Assembly: GCF_004799515.1 (NCBI RefSeq)
Contig: NZ_SSMX01000008.1
Span: 62,001-126,000 of the forward strand
Reading direction: 5' to 3'
Length of the DNA: 64,000 nt
From: Phenylobacterium sp.
GTDB taxonomy: Bacteria > Pseudomonadota > Alphaproteobacteria > Caulobacterales > Caulobacteraceae
Of this stretch, positions 23,741 through 32,706 are shown piece after piece; position 1 is the stretch's first letter; every line of letters starts with the position of its first letter. The notes under the pieces are model-generated. The model did not search any database. It worked only from the letters and a program-made list of their open reading frames with translations, and had not been told where the DNA came from. A program made the position numbers and the translations under genes.

Positions 23741-25345
23741 ATGTCCCACCCGAAACGCGGCCGCCAAGTCGAAATCGCGACGGTGGCGATCGGGTTGATC
23801 TTCGCGGCAGCCGCCGTCTGGGCTCCAGGCTATGCCACATCGGCCAAGACACACGCCATGGCGGCTGCAGACGGCCCAAGCGATCAGGGACCTCAGGTGG
23901 CCCGTCAAGATGGGGACATCGCCCTCGGAAAGCAGGTATTTCGCTACGAGACCTTCGGCAATGAAGGCTTCTGGACCGACGCTGTTCGCCTGCCGCAGGG
24001 GATCGCCGCCGCAAAGGTGACGCCGATGCAGGCCCTCGAACTGGGTCTCCAGGTGGATGTCGATGCCATCGATCCGGCGACGCAGCGCGCACTCGCTGAA
24101 CAGCTCCGCAAAGACCCGTCCGGCCGGACGTCCGCCATCCTCAACGACCCCGCCATGACGGCCGTGTTGATCAAGGCCAACGCCGTAGTGGGAATGTCAC
24201 CCAAGGGCGACAAGGTCGGGGCGACCTGCGCGCTTTGCCACACTATGGCTGACGCCTCGGTCTTCAAGTCGCCGAAAGGCGGGGCCATCGGCCACCGCAT
24301 CGACGGCTTGGCGAACCATGTCCTGAATATGGGGACCATCTTCGCGACAGCCGCCAATTCGCGGGCGCTCTATCCGATCCTTGAGCTCGACCTGGCCGCC
24401 AACAAGCACAAAGCCCTGGGCCGCGCCCCGACCGGATTGACCGCAACCTCGTCGGAGGCGGAAGTCGACGCCTACCTGAAGAACCCCAAATACTATCCGG
24501 TCGGCATGTTCGACGACACCTTCGACGGCAACGGCGACCCGATGCATAATTCGCCGTTGTTCCGTCAGGATCTCGCCGCGCCCTACGGCAGCGGAGGAGC
24601 GATCGCCAAGCTCGATAACTTCGGAAACCTCGTCTACACGACCCTGCTCGACCCGACCAATCTGACCACCCCTGGCGGCCGCGCGCTGCTCCACAAACTG
24701 GGCGGCGCCGCGGGCGACGAGATCGCCGACAACTACGTCAAAGTGCTCGCCGCGACCGGGGTCAAGGGTTACCCCTATGTGATCGCCGCCCCGCACCCAC
24801 AGCCCGGGAGCGAGGAAGCGCCGGCTGGCGTCCGGGTCGACAACGCCAAGCTGTTGGCGATGAACGCCTACCTGGTCAGCCTGCAGGCTCCGCACGGCGC
24901 CTATGTCCCCGCAGATGTCGTGATGCGTGGCCGCGAGACCTTCCGCACGGCCGGTTGCACGGGCTGTCACAACGTCGACCAGGGCCGGCGCGTGCCTTCG
25001 ACCATTCACCCGATGGCCGAGATCTTCCCCGGAGACCATCCCGTGATGCTGGCTCGGCGCGAACCGCCGCTGAACCCCGTCCTCAACACGCCCGGTTCAA
25101 TCTTCGATGACAAGATGGCGATCGTGAACGCCAGCATGCGCGGTGAAAAGCGCGGCATCGCCATGCCGCTGCTGCTGGACCTCGCCCGCAAGCCGGTCTT
25201 CCTGCACGACAATTCCGTGCCCAGCCTCGATGCCCTCTTGCAGCCGCGGCGGGGACCCAAGGCGCCGCACCCCTTCTACATCGCCGATCCCGCGCGACGG
25301 GCCGACGTGGTGGGATTCCTGCGTAATCTCGACACGGGTTCTTAG
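23741..25345 (+). CDS. Periplasmic dihaem cytochrome c
   Basis: Two haem-attachment motifs are visible: CALCH near residue 163 and CTGCH near 407 of 534. The N terminus (KRGRQVEIATVAIGLIFAAAAVW) is a signal or anchor sequence for export. The ATG at 23741 has GGAG seven bases upstream; the open frame itself begins at 23675. The layout, with a first haem domain, a long middle and a second haem near HPMAEIFPGDHP, recalls large dihaem proteins of the cytochrome c peroxidase/MauG type. However, I cannot identify a peroxidase active site. An electron-transfer or oxidative role in the periplasm is likely. A Met-rich protein follows on the same strand. Confidence 0.8.
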   Translation: MSHPKRGRQVEIATVAIGLIFAAAAVWAPGYATSAKTHAMAAADGPSDQGPQVARQDGDIALGKQVFRYETFGNEGFWTDAVRLPQGIAAAKVTPMQALELGLQVDVDAIDPATQRALAEQLRKDPSGRTSAILNDPAMTAVLIKANAVVGMSPKGDKVGATCALCHTMADASVFKSPKGGAIGHRIDGLANHVLNMGTIFATAANSRALYPILELDLAANKHKALGRAPTGLTATSSEAEVDAYLKNPKYYPVGMFDDTFDGNGDPMHNSPLFRQDLAAPYGSGGAIAKLDNFGNLVYTTLLDPTNLTTPGGRALLHKLGGAAGDEIADNYVKVLAATGVKGYPYVIAAPHPQPGSEEAPAGVRVDNAKLLAMNAYLVSLQAPHGAYVPADVVMRGRETFRTAGCTGCHNVDQGRRVPSTIHPMAEIFPGDHPVMLARREPPLNPVLNTPGSIFDDKMAIVNASMRGEKRGIAMPLLLDLARKPVFLHDNSVPSLDALLQPRRGPKAPHPFYIADPARRADVVGFLRNLDTGS

Positions 25346-25515
25346 GTGGGCCTGCCGTCGCCGTTCCCGGCAACAGCAACCTATCCAACGCGCGCGACAT
25401 GACGGGATTCGCGCCGCCAAAACACGACGCACGCCGAAGGGACCTCACGTCCTTCCGGCGGCTCGCGACTACGGGCCTTCAATACTTGGGCGCCCGCCTT
25501 TAACGGAGATCACCA

Positions 25516-25794
25516 ATGCGAATGTCCAATAAAGCCGTCATGTGCGGCCTCAGCGCCCTCGCCCTTCTGGCCGTCGGCGGCGCAGCGTCCGCCCAAGACA
25601 CCCCGATGAAGTCCGGCGCCATGGCGTCGAGCGATATGAAGATGTCCAAGGCCGACATGAAGATGATGAACAAGTGCAACGCCATGGGCCACGACAAGAT
25701 GATGATGGACACCAAGTGCAAGGCGATGATGGACGCCCACCCCGGCATGATGAAGGACGGGAAGATGACGTCCGACGGGATGATGAAAAAGTAG
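25516..25794 (+). CDS. Met-rich small periplasmic protein
   Basis: A classic signal peptide (LSALALLAVGGAASA, cleavage before QD or D28) precedes a mature part of about 65 residues with 18 methionines, many as MM or MxM, and two cysteines in NKCNAM and TKCKAM. Such Met/Lys/Asp repeats are seen in periplasmic copper- or silver-binding proteins and in pentapeptide MxxxM proteins. GGAG precedes the ATG. It lies 170 bases after the dihaem cytochrome gene. Copper binding is an inference from composition; no partner copper exporter is in the window. Confidence 0.75.
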   Translation: MRMSNKAVMCGLSALALLAVGGAASAQDTPMKSGAMASSDMKMSKADMKMMNKCNAMGHDKMMMDTKCKAMMDAHPGMMKDGKMTSDGMMKK

Positions 25795-25803
25795 GGACCT
25801 AAG

Positions 25804-25828
25804 GGCAGGCGCGCACACGCCGCCTGCC
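25804..25828 (+). terminator. Hairpin after the Met-rich gene
   Basis: GGCAGGCG at 25804-25811 pairs perfectly with CGCCTGCC at 25821-25828 across nine bases, starting ten bases after the stop codon. There is no T-run, so it may be a weak or Rho-assisted terminator or a stabilising 3' hairpin. Confidence 0.45.
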
Positions 25829-25968
25829 GACCCTCTGACGCTAAAAGGGCGGTTCAATCCCCTGCGTTCACGGGATCGGCCGCCTTCCCAGACCGCTACC
25901 CGTCGGTTGCCGGTCCCGGGAACACGAGATCGGCGCCTCCGGCCCATCGCTGAAATGGGAGCCGCATC

Positions 25969-27078
25969 ATGCTGAACATCCACGGGCTCCGCATGAGCCT
26001 CACTCTGATCGTATCGTCGCTGACGATCGCGCTTGCCGGCGCTTCGCCTGGCCTTGCCGCGACCGTCCTGGGGAGCGCGGATGGCTTTGCGGTGCTTGGC
26101 GCTTCCGCGGTCACCAACACGGGATTCACGGCGGTCAACGGCGATCTGGGCGTCTTCCCCGGGGGCTCGGTCACCGGGCTGGGAACGATCGCGCTGACCG
26201 GAGTCCTGCACCAAGACGATGCGATCGCGCAGCAGGGGCAGGCCGATGCTCAGACGGCCTTCAACAACCTCGCCGGGCTCCAGCCTACGGCGGACCTCAC
26301 CGGCATGGATCTCGGGACCGTCGGTGTGCTGACGCCAGGCGTCTACAGATTCGACTCGTCCGCGCTTCTCTCGGGCGCCCTCACACTTGATTTCGGCGCC
26401 GATCCTGGGGGCGCCTTTGTCTTCCAGATTGGCACCGCGCTCACCACCGCGGCCGGATCGTCGGTGACGGTCCTGAACGCCGGTCCCGCGAGCGGCATAT
26501 TCTGGGATGTCGGGAGTTCCGCGACGCTGGGCGCCGCCACGCTATTTGCGGGCAATATCCTCGCCGACCAGAGCGTCACTTTCGGGGCGGGCGCCGACAT
26601 TCTGTGCGGCCGAGCCATCGCGCTCGTGGGTACAGTGACCTTGGACAGCAACACGGTCTCATCGGACTGCAGCGGGGCCGGTGCGACCGGCGCAGGCCGT
26701 GACGACTTCGGCAACCACGGGTTTGACGGGTCCGCTGAAGCGGCCGTCCCGGAGCCGTCAATCTGGGCGATGATGCTGTTGGGCTTCGGCTTCGTTGGCG
26801 CGGGGCATCGCGCGCGAAAGCGCGCGCTCAGATCAGGGAACCGCGCGACGTCGCCCCGGTTCTTCAGCGCCCCTCAACAACCGCGTCGCCGGCTATATTC
26901 GCCGGGGAGTGATCCGCGTTCGGTCGAAACCCGTAGTGGGTTCGCGGGTCGGGATCGCCAACGGGTGATCGCTCCGCTCTCAGTAGGGTCACCGCATGTC
27001 TCGCAGCTCGAACGTCATGTTGGCCCTCGCGGCCGGGGTCTCCTTGCTGGGCGCCTCGCCGGCCCTGGCCGGACCTGA
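25969..27078 (+). CDS. Ice-binding-like (DUF3494) protein with PEPxxWA-CTERM and an odd C-terminal extension
   Basis: After a signal peptide, residues about 30-230 have the DUF3494 ice-binding-like pattern ([45 protein letters not shown]). [26 protein letters not shown] at about 260-285 is a complete PEP-CTERM sorting tail: PEP motif, membrane span, basic end. Normally the protein stops there. Here the frame runs about 80 residues further and overlaps the next gene by 83 bases. The extension is Arg/Pro/Ser-rich and unrelated, so the native stop was probably lost or a frameshift occurred. Relatives are exported surface or extracellular-matrix proteins rather than always ice binders. Confidence 0.8.
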   Translation: MLNIHGLRMSLTLIVSSLTIALAGASPGLAATVLGSADGFAVLGASAVTNTGFTAVNGDLGVFPGGSVTGLGTIALTGVLHQDDAIAQQGQADAQTAFNNLAGLQPTADLTGMDLGTVGVLTPGVYRFDSSALLSGALTLDFGADPGGAFVFQIGTALTTAAGSSVTVLNAGPASGIFWDVGSSATLGAATLFAGNILADQSVTFGAGADILCGRAIALVGTVTLDSNTVSSDCSGAGATGAGRDDFGNHGFDGSAEAAVPEPSIWAMMLLGFGFVGAGHRARKRALRSGNRATSPRFFSAPQQPRRRLYSPGSDPRSVETRSGFAGRDRQRVIAPLSVGSPHVSQLERHVGPRGRGLLAGRLAGPGRT

Positions 27079-27697
27079 GATCTTCCTACAGAGCGGCGCG
27101 ATGGACAATCCGGGCACGGCTTCGATCAACGGCTCGCTGATCAACGTCAACGCCTACGCGGCGCCGATCAGCTTCACCGCCAACCTGGGCGGGGCGTTCG
27201 ACGCCGCGACGACCTACTCGTTCCTGGGATGGTGTGTGGATATTTTCCACGAGATCACGCCGGGGACCATGAACCTGCAGTACAGCAGTGGCGCCTTGGT
27301 CACGGACCAAGGCGGCGAAACCCTGACCGGCTTGCAACTCGACAAGATCAGCAGCCTGGTGAACTACGGCGATTATCTCTACGGACACGGTGGCGACAGC
27401 GACCAAATGGCCGGGATCCAGGGCGCGATCTGGCGCGTGGAAAACCCCACCTATACGATCACCGGCGGCAACGCCGATATTGAGACGCTGATCGGTCAAT
27501 ACGCCACGCAAGCGGCGACCGTTCTGCCGATTGGCGCCATGCATACGATCTTCGACGTCGACGGCTCCACGCAAGCCTTCGCCGTCGCCGGAGGGGTCCC
27601 AGAGCCCGGCGCCTGGGCGCTCCTGATCTTGGGCTTCGGCGGCGTCGGGGCGGTGATCCGGAGCCGGCGTCATCGGGGTTTTTCATCGGCAGTTTGA
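26996..27697 (+). CDS. PEPxxWA-CTERM exported protein
   Basis: A signal peptide ([19 protein letters not shown]) is followed by about 180 residues of beta-rich, Gly/Asn-rich sequence and a C-terminal sorting tail beginning [15 protein letters not shown] near residue 201 and ending in RSRRHR. The PEP-CTERM/exosortase system would process this tail; no exosortase is in the window. The middle ([12 protein letters not shown], and [14 protein letters not shown]) resembles a group of PEP-CTERM proteins of unknown function. The ATG lies inside the run-on end of the preceding gene, and the two probably belong to one surface-protein locus. Confidence 0.8.
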   Translation: MSRSSNVMLALAAGVSLLGASPALAGPEIFLQSGAMDNPGTASINGSLINVNAYAAPISFTANLGGAFDAATTYSFLGWCVDIFHEITPGTMNLQYSSGALVTDQGGETLTGLQLDKISSLVNYGDYLYGHGGDSDQMAGIQGAIWRVENPTYTITGGNADIETLIGQYATQAATVLPIGAMHTIFDVDGSTQAFAVAGGVPEPGAWALLILGFGGVGAVIRSRRHRGFSSAV

Positions 27698-27767
27698 GGA
27701 TCCAGATTATTGGAGTGAAGGCGCGAGCTTTGCGCCCCATGGCCCGGGCGCCGATAGCCCATGAGGG

Positions 27768-28412
27768 ATGGGTTTGACCCATTGCCACCCGTCCACGGTG
27801 TTACTGGCCGACTTCGCCACGGCCCGACTACCGGTCGCCCCCAGCGTGACGGTCTCAGCTCATGTGGAGACCTGCGCGGGCTGCCAAGCGGAGGTGGCCG
27901 GCCTTGAAGACGCCGAAGGCGATGTTCTGGAGTCGTCGCCTGACGTCGCGTTGGCCCCGGGCGCTATGTCTCGGATGCTCGCCCGCATTGACGCAAGCCC
28001 CGCCGCCGATCCTGAGCATCACATAGGCCGCAAGTCGCTCGGCGATGTGCGGCTGCCCGCAGCGGTCGCCAGCGCCGGCCTTGAGCGGCGGAAGTGGCTC
28101 GCGCCCGGCCTTTGGACAGCGGCCGTCCGTGCGCCGCGGACCGAGGGGTGGCGAACCCTCTTGCTGCGAGCGCCAGCTAGAATGAGGATCCCCAAACACG
28201 AGCATGGCGGTCGCGAACTCATCGCGGTCCTCCAGGGTGCGTTCCGGGACGGCCACATCTATGCGGCTGGCGATTTTGAAGAGCATGAGAGCGGCAGCGG
28301 TCACAGCTTGGCGATCACATCGGATGGCCCATGCGCCTGCTTGATCTCAGTTCAGGGCCAAGCCCATTGGCATGGCTGGGCGAGGATCGTGGCGCCCCTC
28401 GTCGGCATGTAG
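27768..28412 (+). CDS. ChrR-like zinc/cupin anti-sigma factor
   Basis: The N-terminal half contains HVETCAGCQAEVAGLEDAEG, a His-x3-Cys-x2-Cys zinc finger. The C-terminal half contains a ChrR-type cupin (RIPKHEHGGRELIAVLQGAF, and YAAGDFEEHESGSGH) with His/Glu metal-ligand candidates. This is the two-domain build of ChrR, which holds an ECF sigma factor inactive until singlet oxygen or another oxidant acts. No sigma gene is adjacent; the ECF gene at 22189-22755, 5 kb away, is the only ChrR-type candidate in the window. The 214-residue length is normal for the family. Confidence 0.8.
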   Translation: MGLTHCHPSTVLLADFATARLPVAPSVTVSAHVETCAGCQAEVAGLEDAEGDVLESSPDVALAPGAMSRMLARIDASPAADPEHHIGRKSLGDVRLPAAVASAGLERRKWLAPGLWTAAVRAPRTEGWRTLLLRAPARMRIPKHEHGGRELIAVLQGAFRDGHIYAAGDFEEHESGSGHSLAITSDGPCACLISVQGQAHWHGWARIVAPLVGM

Positions 28413-28436
28413 GCAACCGTCCGCGCCGCTCACAGA

Positions 28437-28832
28437 CTAGCCAAATGGGGTAAAGGACGCCGGCTTACACAAACCCTTCGCCGCGGTGGGGCTGTTGGGC
28501 CGGTCGGGAATGCGGGTGTTGCGGGTGAATGCGCCGGTCTTCAGATTCACGTCGAAAACCGCTTCGTTCAGCGGCGTCTTGACCGCAAGCAGCTGGAGCT
28601 TCTCGCCGCGTCGCGCCAGGACCGGAAAGACGTAAGGACAGCCGACCTGCCGATCGCACCAATGTTTTCCGGTGAGATCGACGCTGAGACGGGTGTCGAA
28701 GGGCGTGGACACTCCGGCCGCATCGACCGTCTGGCCCGTGCAGACAAGATCGAAGGTCTCCGCCTGAGCTGCCGCGGCAGGACCAGCAACAGCCGCGATG
28801 ACGAGGGCGGCAAATAGGACTTGAGAGCGCAT
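28437..28832 (-). CDS. Small exported protein of unknown function
   Basis: The 131-residue product begins with a clear signal peptide (VLFAALVIAAVAGPAAAAQA) and contains four cysteines after it (LVCTG, WCDRQVGC, GLCKP) that could form two disulfides in the periplasm. The middle DLVCTGQTVDAAGV and the VNLKTGAF segment recall small Caulobacterales exported proteins without assigned function. It converges with the ChrR-like gene and lies upstream of nothing obvious. A related fragment may be present at 14965-15198. Confidence 0.65.
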   Translation of the reverse strand: MRSQVLFAALVIAAVAGPAAAAQAETFDLVCTGQTVDAAGVSTPFDTRLSVDLTGKHWCDRQVGCPYVFPVLARRGEKLQLLAVKTPLNEAVFDVNLKTGAFTRNTRIPDRPNSPTAAKGLCKPASFTPFG

Positions 28833-28983
28833 GGCGTTCCTGACGGCTCAAAACGGAGGAAACCGGGCGCCCACTGCATCCTGGTTCGACCAATACGTCA
28901 GCGGACGGGCATCGGATCACTGACCGAACAGGAAACGGCGGTGTGCCTTCGCGACCGTCGGGCCGATCCGACAGGCGGTCGCC

Positions 28984-29460
28984 CTATCCCCGGTTGGGCG
29001 AGGCGTGGCGGCCATGGCGATGGCGATGGTGGATGTGTTCCGCATCACGCCCGTCGTTCGGCTTGATGCTGACCAGGTTCACATTGGCGAAGCGCACGCC
29101 GCGCTCAGCCTGCACCGTGTCCGCGAGGCTGCGAACGCCGGCCGTCGGGCCCCGCAGAACGGTGGTTTCAAGGCATGACCCATGGTCGAGGTGGACATGC
29201 ATTGTCGCGACAACAAGGTCGTGGTGATCGTGTTGAATTTCCACGAGCCGCTGCGCCAGGTCCCGCGTTTCGTGGTCATAGACATAGGAGAGGCTTGCGA
29301 CGCAGAAACCATCTTCCTGATGGTCAAGCCGTCGCCCCTCCACGGCATGGCGCACGAGATCGCGAACCGCTTCTGATCGGCTCTGATACCCCTGATCTGC
29401 GATGAGCGCGTCGAATTCCTCGCCGAGCGTCTCATCGATCGAGATCGTTACGCGCTGCAT
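28984..29460 (-). CDS. nikR: Nickel-responsive regulator NikR
   Basis: The first 45 residues form a ribbon-helix-helix DNA-binding domain (QRVTISIDETLGEEFDALI, and SRSEAVRDLVRHAV). The C-terminal ACT-like domain keeps the nickel ligands: HVHLDH with a downstream Cys in GSCLE, and a His-rich QHDHHD segment for the remaining His. A His-rich tail (HIHHRHRHGRH) extends past the usual end, probably adding metal affinity. The ATG at 29460 gives the standard N terminus; the longer open frame is not needed. It is divergent from a TonB-dependent receptor, the usual NikR target for outer-membrane nickel uptake. Confidence 0.93.
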   Translation of the reverse strand: MQRVTISIDETLGEEFDALIADQGYQSRSEAVRDLVRHAVEGRRLDHQEDGFCVASLSYVYDHETRDLAQRLVEIQHDHHDLVVATMHVHLDHGSCLETTVLRGPTAGVRSLADTVQAERGVRFANVNLVSIKPNDGRDAEHIHHRHRHGRHASPNRG

Positions 29461-29484
29461 CTGGGATCCGGTTGCGGGTTCATG

Positions 29485-29506
29485 GGACCGCGAGCCTACG
29501 CGGTCC
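29485..29506. promoter_or_regulatory. Inverted repeat between nikR and the receptor gene (candidate operator)
   Basis: GGACCGCG at 29485-29492 and CGCGGTCC at 29499-29506 form a perfect 8-base inverted repeat with a 6-base centre, beginning 25 bases upstream of nikR. The symmetry suits a dimeric or tetrameric repressor. It does not match the GTATGA/TCATAC half-sites known from enteric NikR, so assignment to NikR is an inference from position. Confidence 0.4.
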
Positions 29507-29618
29507 GGGCCGCGCCTCAAAAAGCTATCGCCAGTGATCCGATTGGAATGCGACTGCGTAAGAGGACGTGAGCAAAAGCTCATATCGCTTTGGGGCGGCA
29601 CAATTGGCGGACGTCTAC

Positions 29619-31724
29619 ATGCGTGCACTTCGGGCGACAGCTGTTGCATGCTGTGTCGTCTTGAAGGTCAGCGCCGCTTCGGCTGCCGAAACGGACGGGG
29701 CTTCGGCTGCCTCAGCCGCCGTGGACAGTGTCGTCGTCACGGCGAAAAAGGCGGACGAGATCGGCGGCGTGGAGTCCGCGAGCGGCGGCGTGGTCGGCGG
29801 CATTGAGCTGTCCCAGCGACCGATTCTGCGTCAGGGCGAACTCCTCGAAGCGGTCCCGGGCATGATCGTCACCGCCCACACCAGCGGGGGCAAGGCCAAC
29901 CAATACTACCTGCGCGGTTTCAACCTCGACCATGGCACCGACTTCGCCACCAGCGTTGACGGCGTGCCCGTGAACATGGGTTCGCACGCCCACGGCCAGG
30001 GCTACATGGACTTGAACTGGCTGATGCCGGAACTTGTGGCGGGGATCGCGTTCCGCAAAGGACCTTACTACGCCGATGCCGGTGATTTCTCGGCGGCGGG
30101 CAACGCCAGCATCTCCTATCTCTCGAAGCTGCCGTCCAACTTCGCGCAGGTCGAAGTCGGCACCGACGATTACGAGCGCGCGCTTGTCGCGGGATCGCTG
30201 GCGCTTGGGCCTGGCCAACTGCTCTATGCCGGCGAGTACATCCACTACGACGGCCCGTCGACGGTGCCGGGCAACTATCGCCGGCCCAACGAACTGCTGA
30301 AGTACACGGTCGGCGACGAGCAAGTCGGTGGCGGGGTCACCGCGCAGGCCTATGACGCCCGTTGGGTGGCGTCCGATCAGATCCCGGTCCGCGCCCTCCC
30401 CACCTTGGACGGCGGACGCTTCGGATCGATCGACCCGACCAGCACCGGGCATACCTCCCGCTACAGCCTCGCCGGCGAATGGCACTGGGGAAGCGGCAAC
30501 ATCACCAACCAGGTCGAGGCCTATGTGGTGAAGTATGGCCTGAACCTCTATTCCGACTTCAGCGACTTTGTGGACCAGGTGCACGGCGATCAGTTTCGCC
30601 AATACGACAATCGCACCATCGTCGGCGGCAGCGGGCGCACCACCCTCACGGGAAACTATCTCGGCGAGAGCACCGAGGATTCGTTCGGCGTCCAGACCCG
30701 CAACGATTTCGTGAACCTGGAGCTGGACCACACCGAGGCGCGGACCATCATCCAGTTGGAGCGGGCCGATCAGGTGCGGATCAATTCGCTGGCGGCCTAT
30801 TGGTCCAACGCCATTGTCTGGACGCCCTGGCTGCGCACGGAGGCCGGCCTGCGGCTGGAGGGGTATCACTTCAATCTGGACAGCAACACCGCCGCCAATT
30901 CGGGCGAGACGACGCTCGGGCGGCCGGCGCCGAAGATCGGCGTCACGATCACGCCGCGGCCGGATGTCGATCTCTATGCGCAAGCCGGGATCAGCTACCG
31001 CTCCAACGACGCGCGCGGCATCTTTGACACGGTCCCGTCCTATCCCGGCGGCCCTGAGCCCACCGAACGCTCGAAACCGCTGGTGCGGTCTGACGGCGCC
31101 GAAATCGGCGCGCGCGTGCGCAGCCTACCTGGCCTGACGAGCACGATCGCCTTCTGGTATCTGCAGAGCAATTCCGAGCTGTTCTTCGCGGGAGATGCCG
31201 GCGCCGATGAAGACACCGACCGCGCGGGCCACCGCTATGGGGTCGAACTCAACAACATCTACTATCCCTGGCGCTGGTTGACGCTGGATGCCGATTTCGC
31301 CCTATCCCAGGCTTTCTTCAGCGACCGCGACCCGGTGGTCGGCAACCAGATTCCCGAAGCCATCAAAAGCTCCGCATCGGTCGCGGTGATCCTGCATGGT
31401 CTGGACGTCGCGCCGGGCTTCACCGGAAGTCTCCGCATGCGCTACTTCGGCGCCCGCGACCTGACGGCAGATGGCAGCCAACGGTCCGCGCCTGTGACTG
31501 TGTTCAATGCGCGTGTGACCTACGATCTGACGCCCCGTCTCACCCTCGGCGTCGAAGCGCTCAATCTCTTCAACACGAAATACAATGACGCCGAATACTA
31601 CGACAGCAGCCGTCTGAAAGGCGAACCCGCCAACCCCAACAGCGACGACGGCAGCTATCTGGGCCACGTCATCCACCCCGGCGAACCCCTCGAAATCCGC
31701 CTCAGCGCCAACGTGAAATATTAG
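29619..31724 (+). CDS. TonB-dependent outer-membrane receptor, probably for nickel or a nickel complex
   Basis: After a signal peptide (ending near SAASAAE) comes a plug domain (about 35-160; DSVVVTAKKADE, PGMIVTAHTSGGKANQYYLRGFNLDHGTDF) and a beta-barrel to the C terminus, with a final aromatic-type strand. The His-containing stretch GSHAHGQGYMDLNWL in the plug is notable for a metal receptor. The ATG at 29619 is preferred; a GTG at 29568 sits too close to its purine stretch. The divergent nikR suggests nickel-controlled expression. A TonB-like protein follows 103 bases later. Substrate identity is inferred from context only. Confidence 0.85.
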   Translation: MRALRATAVACCVVLKVSAASAAETDGASAASAAVDSVVVTAKKADEIGGVESASGGVVGGIELSQRPILRQGELLEAVPGMIVTAHTSGGKANQYYLRGFNLDHGTDFATSVDGVPVNMGSHAHGQGYMDLNWLMPELVAGIAFRKGPYYADAGDFSAAGNASISYLSKLPSNFAQVEVGTDDYERALVAGSLALGPGQLLYAGEYIHYDGPSTVPGNYRRPNELLKYTVGDEQVGGGVTAQAYDARWVASDQIPVRALPTLDGGRFGSIDPTSTGHTSRYSLAGEWHWGSGNITNQVEAYVVKYGLNLYSDFSDFVDQVHGDQFRQYDNRTIVGGSGRTTLTGNYLGESTEDSFGVQTRNDFVNLELDHTEARTIIQLERADQVRINSLAAYWSNAIVWTPWLRTEAGLRLEGYHFNLDSNTAANSGETTLGRPAPKIGVTITPRPDVDLYAQAGISYRSNDARGIFDTVPSYPGGPEPTERSKPLVRSDGAEIGARVRSLPGLTSTIAFWYLQSNSELFFAGDAGADEDTDRAGHRYGVELNNIYYPWRWLTLDADFALSQAFFSDRDPVVGNQIPEAIKSSASVAVILHGLDVAPGFTGSLRMRYFGARDLTADGSQRSAPVTVFNARVTYDLTPRLTLGVEALNLFNTKYNDAEYYDSSRLKGEPANPNSDDGSYLGHVIHPGEPLEIRLSANVKY

Positions 31725-31827
31725 AGTCGCCTCGCCTCGGTAAACGGCCGGCGCCCGGCCACTGATCCAAACCCTGCCGGAGTGCGTAGTGGGGGCTGCA
31801 GCCGCGTAAAATTGCTCAGCCAGACCC

Positions 31828-32556
31828 GTGAAGTCCCGACGCAAACCTTTGGTGATTGCGGGCAGCGTGATCGCGCATGCCGCGCTGTTCGCTGTGTTGC
31901 TGCGCGCGCCGGCCGCAACGCCGATATCGCCGGACCTAGGGTTAATGACCGTGTCGCTCTATAGCGGCCAGACGCCCCTCGCTTCACTTAAGCCGCCCTC
32001 GCCCGCTCGCGTCCCGCCGCCGGTCACCCACCGCACCAAGCCGAAGCCGCCGCCCGAGCCCACGGACGTGGCGCCGCAACTGATCGACGTCAGCCTGTCA
32101 GACCCCGACCCCAGCCCACGAGATCCGCTGACCGACCCCGTTGCGCTTTCGGTGGCGGCCGCCGCCAGCGGCGCCTCAGGCCGGGTCTGTCAGATCGGGG
32201 CGTGGCTGCAGAGCGCGCTTCAGGCCGATCCCCAAGTTCAGGCCGCGTTGCTGACCATTCCTCGTCCCGCGCGCTCGGTCTCCAATGCCCTGATGCTTTG
32301 GCAAGCGGGCTGGATCGATGCCCCAGAGCCAGCGGCCGCCGGGATCGCGGCGATCCGAAGCGCAGTGGTGAGCGGCCTACGCTCGGCGCCCGCGGCCTGC
32401 CGCGACCAGCTCGTCCGCGGGCCGGAGTTGCTGATGTTGACCAGCGAATCGGACACAACCGTGATCGCCTTCGGGTCGGGCGAATGGCGGTGGAGCGATC
32501 TGCTGCAGACGGCATCGAATTCCGCATTCTTCGGCGGGATCCGCGAGAGCCGCTAA
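31828..32556 (+). CDS. TonB-like membrane-anchored protein
   Basis: The protein begins with a short basic stretch and one membrane helix (IAGSVIAHAALFAVLLRA), then a Pro-rich linker (HRTKPKPPPEPTD), the typical front half of TonB. The C-terminal 140 residues do not show the classic TonB C-terminal fold; they contain two Cys and an ALLTIPRPARSVSNALMLW segment. A GTG at 31828 is the probable start. It lies immediately after the receptor gene, so it may act as a dedicated energy transducer, but that is an inference from topology and context. Confidence 0.6.
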   Translation: MKSRRKPLVIAGSVIAHAALFAVLLRAPAATPISPDLGLMTVSLYSGQTPLASLKPPSPARVPPPVTHRTKPKPPPEPTDVAPQLIDVSLSDPDPSPRDPLTDPVALSVAAAASGASGRVCQIGAWLQSALQADPQVQAALLTIPRPARSVSNALMLWQAGWIDAPEPAAAGIAAIRSAVVSGLRSAPAACRDQLVRGPELLMLTSESDTTVIAFGSGEWRWSDLLQTASNSAFFGGIRESR

Positions 32557-32706
32557 AGCGGCAAGCCACATATTTGGCGGCCGTACGGCAGATTTGCGTC
32601 CCGCCGGTGATCCAGAAAACCAAGGCCTGCGTAGTGGGTCTGCAGTTTGGGATCGCCACTGTCGGCGGTTGGGACATGGCGAGCGGGGCTCGCGCGGAGA
32701 CTTACA

